A DNA stretch of 64,000 nt from Bacillus sp. FJAT-42376 (GTDB lineage: Bacteria; Bacillota; Bacilli; Bacillales; Bacillaceae): positions 1,426,001 through 1,490,000 of the forward strand of contig NZ_CP033906.1 in NCBI RefSeq assembly GCF_003816055.1, read 5' to 3'. Shown piece by piece: positions 16,956 to 26,069 of the stretch. Position 1 is the first letter of the stretch, and each line of letters opens with the position of its first letter. The position numbers and the translations under genes are program-made. The notes beneath the pieces were generated by a model that was not told where the DNA came from, searched no databases, and saw nothing but the letters and a program-made list of their open reading frames with translations.

Positions 16956-17192
16956 GACCTCTCATTAGGGTAAATAACGATGTAACTGAGTATATGTTAT
17001 CTGCGCCGGAGAGTTCGATAAAATGCGGTGGAGGCGCGATTGTCCTAAATTCGTTATCCGAGACTGAGTCTCCGATATGAAGGCCAAGTGGTCCGCTGCC
17101 CAAACCAAAATGTCCGGTAACCGGATTCGGAGGCCGGCAACGGACGCAGATCAGCCTGCTAAGCTAAGCATTTTCGTAAAAAGAATCATGCC

Positions 17193-17229
17193 AAAAAAAC
17201 GCCCGGGATTCCAAATCCCGGGCGTTTTT
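17193..17229. terminator. Bidirectional terminator between srtN and yheN
   Basis: A long GC-rich hairpin AACGCCCGGGATT / AATCCCGGGCGTT with A and T tracts on either side serves both converging genes. The 240 bases before it show nothing else. Confidence 0.9.
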
Positions 17230-17230
17230 C

Positions 17231-18076
17231 CTATTTCAAATGAACAGGTTCCATATTTTCGCTGAGTGCATCAAAGGAGTATCCTCTTTTTTTAAGCTCC
17301 GGAATAAGCTGGTTCAGTGCTTCCGGTGAAGGGATGCGGTCGTGCATAAGGATGATGATCGGCTGATCCGGAAAGTCTTGATTGCGTTTTTCGACCTGCT
17401 TGAGAACATCTTCAACATACTCAGGCTTTTTGTATTTCCAGTCAAAGCTGTCGACATTCCAGTCCCAGTATTGGAAATTTGCCGACTGGAGGGCCAGCTG
17501 TTCAGGTTCTGTCAGGTTAGGCACACTTCCATAAGGCGTTCGGACAAGTTCCGTTGAAATTCCTGTTATGTTTTTTAATGTATCTCTTGCTGCTGTCATT
17601 TCTCCTACAACAGAATCCGGAGTGGCATAAAACACTTTCGGTTTATGGGAGACTCCGTGCAGGCCGGCAGCATGCCCTTTTTCAACAAGGCGCTTGACCT
17701 CTTTTTCATGCTTCCGCATATTCGGTTCAAGCATAAAGAAGGTTGCAGGCACATCATATTTATCCAGAGCATCCAGCAGATCTTCCGTTGCCGGCGAAGG
17801 CCCGTCATCAAACGTCAGGTAAACGGTTTTTCGTTTCATTGTCTGTTTTGGCTTCGGCTTCGGGGTTTCCGGAATCATCGTTTTCGGCGGATTTTCCTTC
17901 ATTAATTCTTTTTCCCCTTCTGTTCGAAGCATCCCGATTTGTTCGCTTTTTACTTTCGCTTTTACCGGACTATGCAGGTCCGGTCCAATCCAGAGGGAAG
18001 CGAGAACGAGTCCCATTACTCCTAAAATTCCTGCTTTCATCCATAAATATTTTGGCGTCGGCTGTCTTTTTTCCAC
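17231..18076 (-). CDS. yheN: Polysaccharide deacetylase (YheN-like)
   Basis: 281 residues, about the length of B. subtilis YheN. An N-terminal membrane anchor (residues ~10-30) and a Lys/Pro-rich linker precede a NodB domain. That domain has TFDDGPSP (motif 1, metal-binding Asp), HGVSH (motif 2), RTPYGS (motif 3), DWNVDSFDW (motif 4) and LMHD (motif 5). The enzyme probably removes acetyl groups from peptidoglycan or a related polymer outside the membrane. GTG start with GGGGGAG eight bases upstream. Gene order matches yhdY-srtN-yheN. Confidence 0.92.
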   Translation of the reverse strand: MEKRQPTPKYLWMKAGILGVMGLVLASLWIGPDLHSPVKAKVKSEQIGMLRTEGEKELMKENPPKTMIPETPKPKPKQTMKRKTVYLTFDDGPSPATEDLLDALDKYDVPATFFMLEPNMRKHEKEVKRLVEKGHAAGLHGVSHKPKVFYATPDSVVGEMTAARDTLKNITGISTELVRTPYGSVPNLTEPEQLALQSANFQYWDWNVDSFDWKYKKPEYVEDVLKQVEKRNQDFPDQPIIILMHDRIPSPEALNQLIPELKKRGYSFDALSENMEPVHLK

Positions 18077-18296
18077 ATGAACATCTCCCCCATGACGTAT
18101 AGCTATGTATCCTTCTAGTAGTGTAACGAAAAAAGGAAGGGGTTTTGTTACAGAAAAGTAACAATTTAACGACGATTATGTAATGGAGTATGATGAAAGC
18201 GCTGTTTAAAAGGGTACCTAAATTTGGAGGTGTTTTCTCTCTGTAATTTTGTTGACTTCCATCAGGAAACCTTTTATATTATGTTTATAAGTTTAA

Positions 18297-18316
18297 ATGT
18301 TTAAGTTTTTAAACAT
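18297..18316. promoter_or_regulatory. Palindromic operator candidate for the ArsR-family regulator (site 1)
   Basis: ATGTTTAA-GTTT-TTAAACAT, 8-bp arms, lies 27 bases before the SDR start. A matching palindrome GTTTAA-GTAT-TTAAAC occurs at 19524-19539, just downstream of the ArsR-family gene. Confidence 0.65.
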
Positions 18317-18342
18317 ACAATCAATTGAGAGGGGATACAAAT

Positions 18343-19128
18343 ATGAATTCGAATGAATATGTATTGATTACAGGTGCATCAGGCGGGATTGGGATGGAGC
18401 TTGCCAAAATTGCCGCGGAGAAAGGCTACGCGCTCATTTTGGCAGCAAGAAATGAGAAAAAGCTTCTGGAATTGAAAGAAAACCTGGAAAAACAATACCG
18501 GACAGCTGTTATGGTGCATCAGGCCGATTTATCAAAACCGGAAGAAATCAGCAAAATGGCCGAAGAGCTGAAGCAAAAGCAAATTCATGTCTCTTATCTT
18601 GTGAATAACGCGGGGTTTGGATTGTATGGAGAGTTTCTTGAAACAAATTTGGAAGATGAATTGAATATGATCGATTTAAACATACGCTCCCTGACTCACA
18701 TGGCGAAACTGTTCCTTCCGGAAATGGCGGAAAGGAAAGAGGGAGGCATTTTAAACATTGCCTCAACGGCTGCTTTCCAGCCAGGTCCGTTAATGGCGGT
18801 TTACTATGCAACAAAAGCGTATGTACTGTCCTTTACGGAGGCGCTTGAAAATGAGCTGAAAGGTACGAACATCAAGGTTTCCGCTCTATGTCCGGGCCCT
18901 ACTGCAACAGGATTTTCTGAACGGGCCGATCTTGGCAAGTCGAAGCTTTTCAACAGCGGGGTGATGAGAGCGGATCAGGTGGCACAAATCGGATTTAATG
19001 AATGGATGAATGGGAAAACGGTGATAGTCCCCGGGTTCCAAAATAAACTGTTAGCAGGCTCCGTCCGCTTTATGCCGAGAAAAATGGTGACTTCCGTTGT
19101 TCGAAGGGTGCAGGGAAAGAATGCGTAA
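18343..19128 (+). CDS. Short-chain dehydrogenase/reductase (SDR)
   Basis: 261 residues, classical SDR. Visible are the nucleotide-binding TGASGGIGMELA, NNAGFG, the catalytic Ser in NIASTAAF, and YYATKAYV (Tyr-x-x-x-Lys). The ATG at 18343 has GAGAGGGG seven bases upstream, better than the TTG at 18325. The protein resembles the DltE/YqjQ group of unknown substrate. It precedes the ArsR gene, with a palindromic operator in its promoter. Confidence 0.9.
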   Translation: MNSNEYVLITGASGGIGMELAKIAAEKGYALILAARNEKKLLELKENLEKQYRTAVMVHQADLSKPEEISKMAEELKQKQIHVSYLVNNAGFGLYGEFLETNLEDELNMIDLNIRSLTHMAKLFLPEMAERKEGGILNIASTAAFQPGPLMAVYYATKAYVLSFTEALENELKGTNIKVSALCPGPTATGFSERADLGKSKLFNSGVMRADQVAQIGFNEWMNGKTVIVPGFQNKLLAGSVRFMPRKMVTSVVRRVQGKNA

Positions 19129-19192
19129 GAAACCGCGCATGCAGCGAATTGGTGTATAATAAGGGTAATTGGATGAAGAAAGGCTGATTAGC

Positions 19193-19498
19193 ATGTCAGA
19201 ACCGGTTTTAGAAATTTTTCGCTCCTGCACGCCGATTTTTCAGGCACTTGGAGATGCAGCGAGACAGGATATTATTTTGCTGCTCGCGAAGCACGACACT
19301 CTAACCGTTAATCAAATTGCCGAGCAGTCCCACTTATCGCGGCCGGCGATCTCCCATCATCTTAAGGTGCTAAGAGACAACGGGCTGGTAGCGATTGAGC
19401 AAAAAGGGACACAGCGGTACTATTCATTATCGCTTGATCAGTCTGTCGATCTTTTAAAGCAGCTGATTTCTAAAATAGAAGAAGAGTGTGATCTGTAA
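19193..19498 (+). CDS. ArsR/SmtB-family transcriptional regulator
   Basis: 101 residues with the ArsR winged helix: ALGDAARQDIILLL, then the recognition helix SRPAISHHLKVLRDNGLV, then the wing EQKGTQRYYSL. The metal-site ELCVCDL motif of ArsR is absent, so it may sense something other than metal. I chose ATG 19193 over TTG 19169 because TATAAT at 19155-19160 looks like the -10 of its own promoter. Two identical-type palindromes flank the SDR-regulator block, implying control of both the SDR and the downstream epimerase-ALDH genes. Confidence 0.88.
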   Translation: MSEPVLEIFRSCTPIFQALGDAARQDIILLLAKHDTLTVNQIAEQSHLSRPAISHHLKVLRDNGLVAIEQKGTQRYYSLSLDQSVDLLKQLISKIEEECDL

Positions 19499-19523
19499 AT
19501 ACAGGTTCCCCTCTGTCTTTAAT

Positions 19524-19539
19524 GTTTAAGTATTTAAAC
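19524..19539. promoter_or_regulatory. Palindromic operator candidate for the ArsR-family regulator (site 2)
   Basis: GTTTAA-GTAT-TTAAAC, perfect 6-bp arms, lies 35 bases before the epimerase start. It matches site 1 at 18297-18316. Confidence 0.65.
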
Positions 19540-19574
19540 GTTTGAACAATAGAACGTGAAAGGAGAAGAATCTC

Positions 19575-20591
19575 TTGAAAATCGGCGTTATCGGTGCAAC
19601 CGGCATGATCGGGCATCATACGGCAAAAGCGGTTTTGGAACGCGGCCATGAATTAACCGTGATTCATAGAAAAAACTCAAAGCTTTCATTATTAAATGAT
19701 TTATCATTCGAGGCAGCCGAAGCCGATCTATCCGATGAAGCGGCTCTGACGAAAGCCTTTGCGGGGTTGGATGCCATTATTCACTGTGCCGCCTATTATC
19801 CTTCTGAGCCCCGTCCGCTCAAAGAAGATGTAAGACTGGCCCGTTTGCAGATGGATACATTTTTGTCAGCATGTGAAGCAGCCAAAGGACTGAAAAAAAT
19901 CGTCTACACCGGGGGATCCATTGCACTGCCTAAAGCTCTGGATGGCAGCCATGGTACCGAGGAGCTCACCTACCGGAGCGCTCCGTCCATAAAAAATGCG
20001 TATCTGCATGTCAAATACGAGATGGATAAAATGGCGAGAGAAAGGGCTTCGGAGAATTTGCCGATTGTTATTGGCATTCCTGTCATGTGCTTTGGGGAGT
20101 ATGACTACGGTCCGTCTACCGGGCAGCTTATTGCAGAGGTCGCAAATGAAACCCTGCCGGCGTATTTAGAAGGAAAACGGAATGTCGTTTACACGGGAGA
20201 CGCTGGAAGAGGATTAGTGCTTGCAGCTGAAAAAGGAAGGATTGGAGAACGTTATCTATTTGCCGGGAGCAATATTGCTATGAGTGTACTGGTACCGAAG
20301 ATCGCCATGCTTGCCGGTGTGAAACCTCCGCGCGTAATTCTTCCTCTCCCGGCAGCGAAAATCATCGCTTCCTTCTTATCGGCTAAACAGCGATTATTGG
20401 GAGGCCCGAGTCCGAAGCTGTCCAAAACGGCGGTTGCGGTTATGGGACTTGGGCAATTTATAAATGGGAGCAAGGCACAGCGGGAACTCGGGTACAGCCC
20501 GTCCCTCACATTGGATGAAACACTTGAGCGGACATTGGATTGGTTCGTTCAGGAAGGCTATATAAAAGATAAAGGAGAGGGTACATCATGA
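19575..20591 (+). CDS. NAD-dependent epimerase/dehydratase (extended SDR)
   Basis: 338 residues with an N-terminal Rossmann fold ([17 protein letters not shown]), [13 protein letters not shown], and a YxxxK-type active site in [12 protein letters not shown]. It resembles dihydroflavonol reductase-like proteins acting on sugars or aldehydes. TTG start at 19575 with AAAGGAGAA nine bases upstream. The stop overlaps the next start (ATGA), so it is coupled to the aldehyde dehydrogenase. Confidence 0.87.
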   Translation: MKIGVIGATGMIGHHTAKAVLERGHELTVIHRKNSKLSLLNDLSFEAAEADLSDEAALTKAFAGLDAIIHCAAYYPSEPRPLKEDVRLARLQMDTFLSACEAAKGLKKIVYTGGSIALPKALDGSHGTEELTYRSAPSIKNAYLHVKYEMDKMARERASENLPIVIGIPVMCFGEYDYGPSTGQLIAEVANETLPAYLEGKRNVVYTGDAGRGLVLAAEKGRIGERYLFAGSNIAMSVLVPKIAMLAGVKPPRVILPLPAAKIIASFLSAKQRLLGGPSPKLSKTAVAVMGLGQFINGSKAQRELGYSPSLTLDETLERTLDWFVQEGYIKDKGEGTS

Positions 20592-21973
20592 TGGAAACAC
20601 AGCCGGAAGAAATAAAACTTGTTCTCCAAGAACAAAAAACGTATTTTGCCTCTCAGGAAACAAAATCGGTTTCCTTTCGAATGGAACAGCTCCGCAAATT
20701 AAAAGATGGGGTAAAAAAGCACGAACAGGACATCGTAAAGGCTCTTGCCCTCGACTTGAATAAATCAGAGCTTGAAGCGTACTCAACAGAAATCGGCATT
20801 TTATATGAAGAAATCAATTTTACCCTGAAAAGACTGCAAAACTGGGCGAAACCGAAAAAAGTCCGCACCGCACTGACTCATACCGGTTCAAAAGGATATG
20901 TCATCTCTGAGCCATTTGGTGCAGTCTTGATCATTGCACCGTGGAACTATCCGTTTCAGCTTGCTTTATCTCCGCTCGTTGGTGCGATTGCTGCCGGAAA
21001 TACAGCGGTCATCAAGCCTTCAGAATTGACGCCGAATGTGTCGGCACTCATAAAGAGGATTCTAGAAGAGCAGTACCCGGCTTCCTATATAACGGCGGTG
21101 GAAGGTGGAGTATCGACGAGCCAGGCTTTGCTTGCGCAGCCCTTTGACTATATCTTTTTCACGGGCAGCGTCCCGGTTGGAAAAGTCGTGATGGAGGCCG
21201 CATCGAAGCATCTTACTCCCGTGACGCTTGAACTGGGCGGAAAAAGTCCGACGATTGTGCATGAAGACGCCAATCTCAAGCTTGCGGCAAAACGGATTGT
21301 GTTCGGCAAGTTTACGAACGCCGGCCAGACGTGTATCGCTCCTGACTATCTCCTCGTTCACAAAAAGGTGAAGCATGGACTGATGGAAGCGATGAAGGAA
21401 GCGATCAAAGAGTTTTACGGGGAAAATCCGCTGGAAAGCAGCCGCTATTCCAAAATTGTAAACGAGCGCCATTACAGCAGGCTGACGGGTTATTTGCAGG
21501 ATGGAGACATTCTTTTCGGAGGTGACCGCTCAGACGATACTCACCGCATTGCTCCGACTCTGCTTGAGAACGCTGCCCCCGATTCTCCGGTCATGACCGA
21601 AGAAATTTTCGGGCCGATTTTCCCGGTGATGGAGTACGAAACCCTGGACGAAGCGATTGAATTTGTGAACGCGCGTCCGAAGCCGCTCGCCCTCTACTTG
21701 TTTACGGAAAGCAAAGACACAGAGCTTGCCGTCACAAGCCGGGTATCGTTCGGGGGAGGCTGTGTCAATGATACCCTCATGCACATTGCCACGCCGTATC
21801 TCCCATTCGGAGGAGTCGGGGAGAGCGGAATGGGGAATTATCACGGCAAGTACAGCTTTGAAACCTTCTCCCATTCGAAAAGCGTGCTGAAGCAGACGAC
21901 CCGGTTTGATTTCAGCTTTCGTTATCCTTCTGCCAAGAATGGATTGAAGCTTGTGAAGAAACTGCTGAAATAA
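20588..21973 (+). CDS. Aldehyde dehydrogenase (class 3, AldX/YwdH-like)
   Basis: 461 residues, the short class-3 type. Visible are APWNYPFQL (NAD site), [11 protein letters not shown], the general base in LELGGKSP, and the catalytic Cys in GQTCIAPDY. It oxidises aldehydes to acids with NAD(P). B. subtilis YwdH is the nearest remembered match. It starts at an ATGATG overlapping the upstream stop with AAAGGAGAGG ahead, and ends with a strong terminator. Together with the SDR and epimerase this suggests an aldehyde- or carbonyl-detoxification operon under ArsR-type control (inference). Confidence 0.93.
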   Translation: MMETQPEEIKLVLQEQKTYFASQETKSVSFRMEQLRKLKDGVKKHEQDIVKALALDLNKSELEAYSTEIGILYEEINFTLKRLQNWAKPKKVRTALTHTGSKGYVISEPFGAVLIIAPWNYPFQLALSPLVGAIAAGNTAVIKPSELTPNVSALIKRILEEQYPASYITAVEGGVSTSQALLAQPFDYIFFTGSVPVGKVVMEAASKHLTPVTLELGGKSPTIVHEDANLKLAAKRIVFGKFTNAGQTCIAPDYLLVHKKVKHGLMEAMKEAIKEFYGENPLESSRYSKIVNERHYSRLTGYLQDGDILFGGDRSDDTHRIAPTLLENAAPDSPVMTEEIFGPIFPVMEYETLDEAIEFVNARPKPLALYLFTESKDTELAVTSRVSFGGGCVNDTLMHIATPYLPFGGVGESGMGNYHGKYSFETFSHSKSVLKQTTRFDFSFRYPSAKNGLKLVKKLLK

Positions 21974-21986
21974 GCGGGATCAGTGA

Positions 21987-22020
21987 AAACACAGCGGTGA
22001 TGGAACCGCTGTGTTTTTTT
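21987..22020 (+). terminator. Terminator of the epimerase-ALDH operon
   Basis: ACACAGCGG / CCGCTGTGT stem followed by seven T. Confidence 0.9.
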
Positions 22021-22122
22021 AAGAGCTGGAAGAGTATAAGCAATTTTTTTAAGAGGCTGTGTTAGTTTATTTTTAGGTCAATTTAAAGGGAATCATGATT
22101 TATAGAAGGAAATACGTAAAAC

Positions 22123-22530
22123 TCATTCCGTCTTTTCCTCTTTGTTTGCTCGCCCCATTTGATAAATCGTATCCTTGCTTTCTACCCAATAATAATAAGT
22201 AACTCCCGGTTCGTTTTCAAAAACAACACCAATATAGTAAGGGTTTAGATGGCGATAGCCGCTCTTACGGTGAGGAACTGCGGAAATAGTCCAATCTTTA
22301 TCTGGATATTGCTCTTCTAAATATGGTCTAAGCAATTGCATTTTATGGTCAATTTGTGCATCGATCCAAAAAGGGCGTGCACCAAAAAAGATACCGTAAG
22401 CTGAAAATACAACGAATGCTAATAACCAACCAGTTTTGCGCCACCTGTCTTTTAATAAGTTGGCAATGAATGCGATTGATATAATTATAGCCCCAACAAT
22501 TATGAATTCTATTAGTTCTTTAGGATGCAT
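22123..22530 (-). CDS. Hypothetical membrane-anchored protein (135 aa)
   Basis: 135 residues with two N-terminal membrane segments (residues ~8-27 and ~33-50) and an outer domain rich in Tyr, ending VTYYYWVESKDTIYQMG. AAGGGGGATA precedes the ATG. The base composition is more AT-rich than its neighbours, suggesting acquisition. I do not recognise the family. Confidence 0.7.
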   Translation of the reverse strand: MHPKELIEFIIVGAIIISIAFIANLLKDRWRKTGWLLAFVVFSAYGIFFGARPFWIDAQIDHKMQLLRPYLEEQYPDKDWTISAVPHRKSGYRHLNPYYIGVVFENEPGVTYYYWVESKDTIYQMGRANKEEKTE

Positions 22531-22639
22531 GATTTTTATCCCCCTTTATACAATCAGCCAGAACCAGAACGAAGCATTAAGCTTTGAAAATAATAGGAGC
22601 AAGAACACTTTGTTTTCCGTTGCTGGGGCTTTTTATAAG

Positions 22640-22784
22640 GCTCTGTCAAAGTCTGCAATTGATTCCTGAAATCTGCTGATTGGTGTGAATGGCACGAGAC
22701 TCCTGATTAGAGCAGAGGCTCACCGCCCGCCCCGCTGGTCGCTGAGCGCCTGAAACGGAAATCAACAGCCAAGTTTAGCAGAGC
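22640..22784. repeat. Family A palindromic repeat, shortened copy
   Basis: It starts GCTCTGTCAAA and ends TTTAGCAGAGC, with GCTCACCGCCCGCCCCGC inside, as in the copies at 824, 29092 and 30461. An internal part (the GGAGCAGCGGGACAGGTGAGACC block) is missing. The remaining 230 bases up to the chemoreceptor gene hold no gene that I can see. Confidence 0.7.
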
Positions 22785-23019
22785 TTAGAACCAGGCAAGG
22801 CAGTGGTCGGTATCGCTGCTGCCCCTTTATAACGGACTATGCATGTTTCATTCGAGAAGGGAGATCATTTCCCTTTAATAAATCCTAAAAAAAGCAAAAT
22901 TCGAATTTGTCGAAAAATAAACGTGAATTTAGCGCATTTGAGCTACACAACTAGTACTTTATTACGATATATTCATAGATAGACAAATAGGTTTTTTTAC
23001 TTACACTGGAGGAATCGTT

Positions 23020-24543
23020 TTGAACGCATTTAAAAACAAGCTTATGCTGTGGGTTTCCGCAGTCTGCATCCTCGTTGCCGGCGGGATTCAGGCCATTCAC
23101 CGGATTTGGCCGATGCACGAACATATGGAGCATGCAGGCAGCCGCTCCCCCATTCTTTTTATTGCCATGATAATCCCTGTTCTTTTGCTCCTTGCAGCTT
23201 TATTTTTTTACGCGAGAGATAACGACCACCGGCTTGTGCCGCTGCTGACTGTTATGACGCTGACCTTTTCGAGTATGGCGATGATTGTGTCCGGAGATGG
23301 AATGGTTGTCTATCATTTCTCCATTTTTCTGGTGATTGCTTTAGCTGCTTATTACGACAGCATCAAGCTCATTTCAGTTATGACCGTTTTGTTTGCGATT
23401 CCTCATTTCGTGGCCATGTTTGCTTTTACGGAATTGTTTTTCGGTGATCATGCCTACACGTGGTTTATGTTTGCCATTCATGCGTTCTACCTCGTTCTCA
23501 CTTCGGGAGGGATTTCATGGCAAATTCATACAAAAAATCAGCTGACGAAGCAGCTTGTGCAAAAAAATGAGTGGCAGCGGCAGTCTCTGGACCGTCTGAC
23601 AGAAGAACTGGCTTCTACGGCCGGCCATATTGCAGAAAATGTGGAAAAGCTGACGGAACATGCGGAATTAACAGAAGGAGTCAGCCATCAAATGAAAGAT
23701 ACGGCTTCAGAGGTAGCTGCGGGAACCGTTCATCAGCTTGAAGAAGCGAAGCAAAGTGAAATCAAAATGAAGAATATGCAGGATGGCGCTGTAAAAATCT
23801 CCGATGCTGCAAAGGAGATCAGGGAACGGTCTTTTAATGCCAATAAGCTAGTGAGTACTGGAAAGGCTTCCTTGAAAAATACAGAACGCCAAATGGAGAA
23901 CATCCATCAAACGTTCCGGACACTTGCTCATTCTGTTTCCGCCCTGCAGAATCAGTCAAATCAGATTGGCGGCATCGTTTCTGAAATTTCCGCTATTGCG
24001 GATCAAACGAATCTTCTTGCTTTAAATGCCGCGATTGAAGCTGCAAGAGCAGGAGAGGCAGGAAAAGGCTTTGCCGTTGTTGCGGCAGAAGTGAGAAAGC
24101 TTGCCGGAAAATCCAATGAGTCGACTGAGAAAATCAGACATCTCATCGAAACGATTCAGCATGACATTCACCAGGTCACAGAGGAAATGAATACAGGTTC
24201 CACAGTGGTCGAAGAAGGTCTTCTGAAGGTAGGAACGACAGCAGAAGCATTCGAAAAAATCGCGTCTGCTTCAAACGATGTTGCGGACGGGACGGACCTG
24301 GTAGCAGAACAGTCCGCTCTCTTCCTGCGAACAATGGAGGAAATAAGCGGCGCCATTACAAGCATGACATCCGCTCTGCAGCACAGCCGTGTAGCAAGCG
24401 GAGAAATGATCGGCAGCATGGAGCATCAAACAGAAGCCGTTCATCATCTGCAGACAATCATGGAATCGCTTGGCGGCCTTACCGTTCATTTGAATGAGCT
24501 TGTTGGATCTCTTGGAGAGAACAAGGCGAAGGCTGTTTTATAA
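23020..24543 (+). CDS. Methyl-accepting chemotaxis protein without a large outer domain
   Basis: 507 residues. The N-terminal ~175 residues are six closely spaced hydrophobic segments, with no extracellular Cache or four-helix sensor domain and no obvious HAMP. The C-terminal half is the coiled-coil signalling domain with the conserved hairpin tip ([20 protein letters not shown], then [16 protein letters not shown]). Such receptors probably sense membrane or redox/energy state. TTG start at 23020 with GGAGG seven bases upstream. Monocistronic with a terminator. Confidence 0.92.
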   Translation: MNAFKNKLMLWVSAVCILVAGGIQAIHRIWPMHEHMEHAGSRSPILFIAMIIPVLLLLAALFFYARDNDHRLVPLLTVMTLTFSSMAMIVSGDGMVVYHFSIFLVIALAAYYDSIKLISVMTVLFAIPHFVAMFAFTELFFGDHAYTWFMFAIHAFYLVLTSGGISWQIHTKNQLTKQLVQKNEWQRQSLDRLTEELASTAGHIAENVEKLTEHAELTEGVSHQMKDTASEVAAGTVHQLEEAKQSEIKMKNMQDGAVKISDAAKEIRERSFNANKLVSTGKASLKNTERQMENIHQTFRTLAHSVSALQNQSNQIGGIVSEISAIADQTNLLALNAAIEAARAGEAGKGFAVVAAEVRKLAGKSNESTEKIRHLIETIQHDIHQVTEEMNTGSTVVEEGLLKVGTTAEAFEKIASASNDVADGTDLVAEQSALFLRTMEEISGAITSMTSALQHSRVASGEMIGSMEHQTEAVHHLQTIMESLGGLTVHLNELVGSLGENKAKAVL

Positions 24544-24552
24544 AACTAGTGA

Positions 24553-24582
24553 AAAAGAGCATCCGGACCGGATGCTCTTTTT
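24553..24582 (+). terminator. Terminator of the chemoreceptor gene
   Basis: Near-perfect palindrome AGAGCATCCGG-A-CCGGATGCTCT followed by five T. Confidence 0.9.
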
Positions 24583-24630
24583 ATATTGTCTTTCCGAAAA
24601 GTCGGCCGCCGATTCCTTTTGGCTTCCGAG

Positions 24631-24681
24631 TTGACTTCCTGCAAATCCTGTATTACAATTTCAATTAACAAAATGTTAATT
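24631..24681 (+). promoter_or_regulatory. Promoter and NrtR operator candidate of the NAD salvage operon
   Basis: TTGACT (24631-24636) and TACAAT (24654-24659) with a 17-bp spacer form a good sigma-A promoter. Directly after the -10, AATTAACA-AAA-TGTTAATT (24663-24681) is a perfect 8-bp palindrome over the expected start site. It lies 18 bases before the first gene, which encodes the NrtR-type regulator, so autoregulation is likely. Confidence 0.75.
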
Positions 24682-24698
24682 AAAAAGATGGTGAAAAA

Positions 24699-25478
24699 TT
24701 GAGCCAAACAAATAAAGATGCTTTGAAAAATTACAACCCGGGAAAGTACCGGACACCTGATGGATATACGTCTGATATTGCGGTTTTTACGATTCATTCA
24801 GAAAAGCGGGAGCATAAGCCTCCGGTCATGAGCCTGATGCTGATGCTGATTCAGAGATCGATGGAGACAGCGGAGGGCACACCGAACATTGAAGCGGGCA
24901 AGTGGGCGCTTCCGGGAGGATTCGTTCAGCCTGATGAGACGGCGCTTGAAGCCGCTCACCGTGAACTGCTGGAGGAAACGGGGGTTCGCGGAATTCATAT
25001 GAAGCATTACGGCATGTATGACCAGCCGGGCCGGGACCCGCGCGGATGGATCTTATCGAACGCCCATTACGCCATTGTTCCGGAGGATTTATTGCACAAC
25101 CGGAAGGCAAGTGATGATGCGGAGGATGTTCAGCTTTTCCCGTTGGAGGATCTGGACTCCATTACGCTCGCTTTTGATCACGAACAGCTGATTCAAGACG
25201 CCATCCGTGAAATACGGTCGGATTTGCTTCAGACAACAGCCGCTAAAAATTTCCTTCCGGAAGAGTTTACTTATTCGGAGCTTCAGGCCGTGCTGCTGAC
25301 TGTTACCGATGATCAGGCCATTAAAAGCGATCAGTCATTTGCAAGGAAGATTAAGACCCTTCCATTTATCGAGGAGGCGGCGGGTAAAACCACGGCCAGA
25401 ACTTCTAAAAAGCCGGCAAAGCTGTACCGGTTTGTGGAAATGGACGTCATTAAGCCAATCTATACGGCACGATACTAA
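24699..25478 (+). CDS. nrtR: NrtR-type NAD metabolism regulator (Nudix domain plus winged helix)
   Basis: 259 residues. Residues 74-96 form a complete Nudix box (G-x5-E-x7-REL-x-EE-x-GV). The C-terminal ~75 residues carry the NrtR-type winged helix: EEFTYSELQAVLLTV, then SFARKIKTLPFIEEA and KKPAKLYRF. NrtR proteins bind ADP-ribose or related NAD products and repress NAD genes. An intact Nudix box suggests hydrolysis may be retained. TTG start at 24699. It is the first gene of an operon containing pncA, pncB, a nadD paralogue and nadE, which strongly supports the role. Confidence 0.85.
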   Translation: MSQTNKDALKNYNPGKYRTPDGYTSDIAVFTIHSEKREHKPPVMSLMLMLIQRSMETAEGTPNIEAGKWALPGGFVQPDETALEAAHRELLEETGVRGIHMKHYGMYDQPGRDPRGWILSNAHYAIVPEDLLHNRKASDDAEDVQLFPLEDLDSITLAFDHEQLIQDAIREIRSDLLQTTAAKNFLPEEFTYSELQAVLLTVTDDQAIKSDQSFARKIKTLPFIEEAAGKTTARTSKKPAKLYRFVEMDVIKPIYTARY

Positions 25479-25497
25479 ATAAACAGGGGGAATGGGC

Positions 25498-26046
25498 ATG
25501 AGCAGGGCATTGATTGTGATTGATTACACAAATGACTTTGTGGCAGACGGCAGAGCACTCACTTGCGGAAAACCGGGGCAGGCCATCGAAGGAGAAACGG
25601 CCAGAATAACAAAGGAATTTATCATGAAGGAAGATTTCGTTGTTTTCGCTGTGGATATTCACAAAAAAAATGACCCGCATCATCCTGAAACGGCCCTTTA
25701 CCCTCCTCATAATATTGAAGGAACAGCCGGCCGGCACCTTTACGGCAGTCTCCAGGATGTATATATGGAGAGCCGGCACCTTGATCATGTTTTTTGGATG
25801 GATAAAACGCGCTACAGCGCATTCGCAGGGACGAATTTGGAAATCCTTCTCAGAGAGAGGGGAATAACCGAGCTTCATTTAATCGGGGTATGCACGGATA
25901 TTTGTGTGCTTCATACAGCCGTTGATGCTTATAACAAAGGCTTCAAGCTGGTTATTCATGAAAAAGCAGCGGCAAGCTTTGATGAAGAGGGACATAAATG
26001 GGCGCTAAGGCACTTTAAAGGAAGCCTGAACGCGCAAATTCAGTAG
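25498..26046 (+). CDS. pncA: Nicotinamidase (cysteine hydrolase family)
   Basis: 182 residues, isochorismatase-like fold. The catalytic triad is visible as Asp9 (VIDYTNDF), Lys103 (MDKTRYSAF) and Cys136 (GVCTDICV). Metal ligands lie in VDIHKKNDPHHPE (Asp53, His55, His61). It converts nicotinamide to nicotinate. The ATG at 25498 sits nine bases after GGGGG; the ATG at 25492 is too close. Second gene of the NAD salvage operon, supplying the substrate for PncB. Confidence 0.92.
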   Translation: MSRALIVIDYTNDFVADGRALTCGKPGQAIEGETARITKEFIMKEDFVVFAVDIHKKNDPHHPETALYPPHNIEGTAGRHLYGSLQDVYMESRHLDHVFWMDKTRYSAFAGTNLEILLRERGITELHLIGVCTDICVLHTAVDAYNKGFKLVIHEKAAASFDEEGHKWALRHFKGSLNAQIQ

Positions 26047-26069
26047 TTGGATGGAGAGGAGATCAACAG

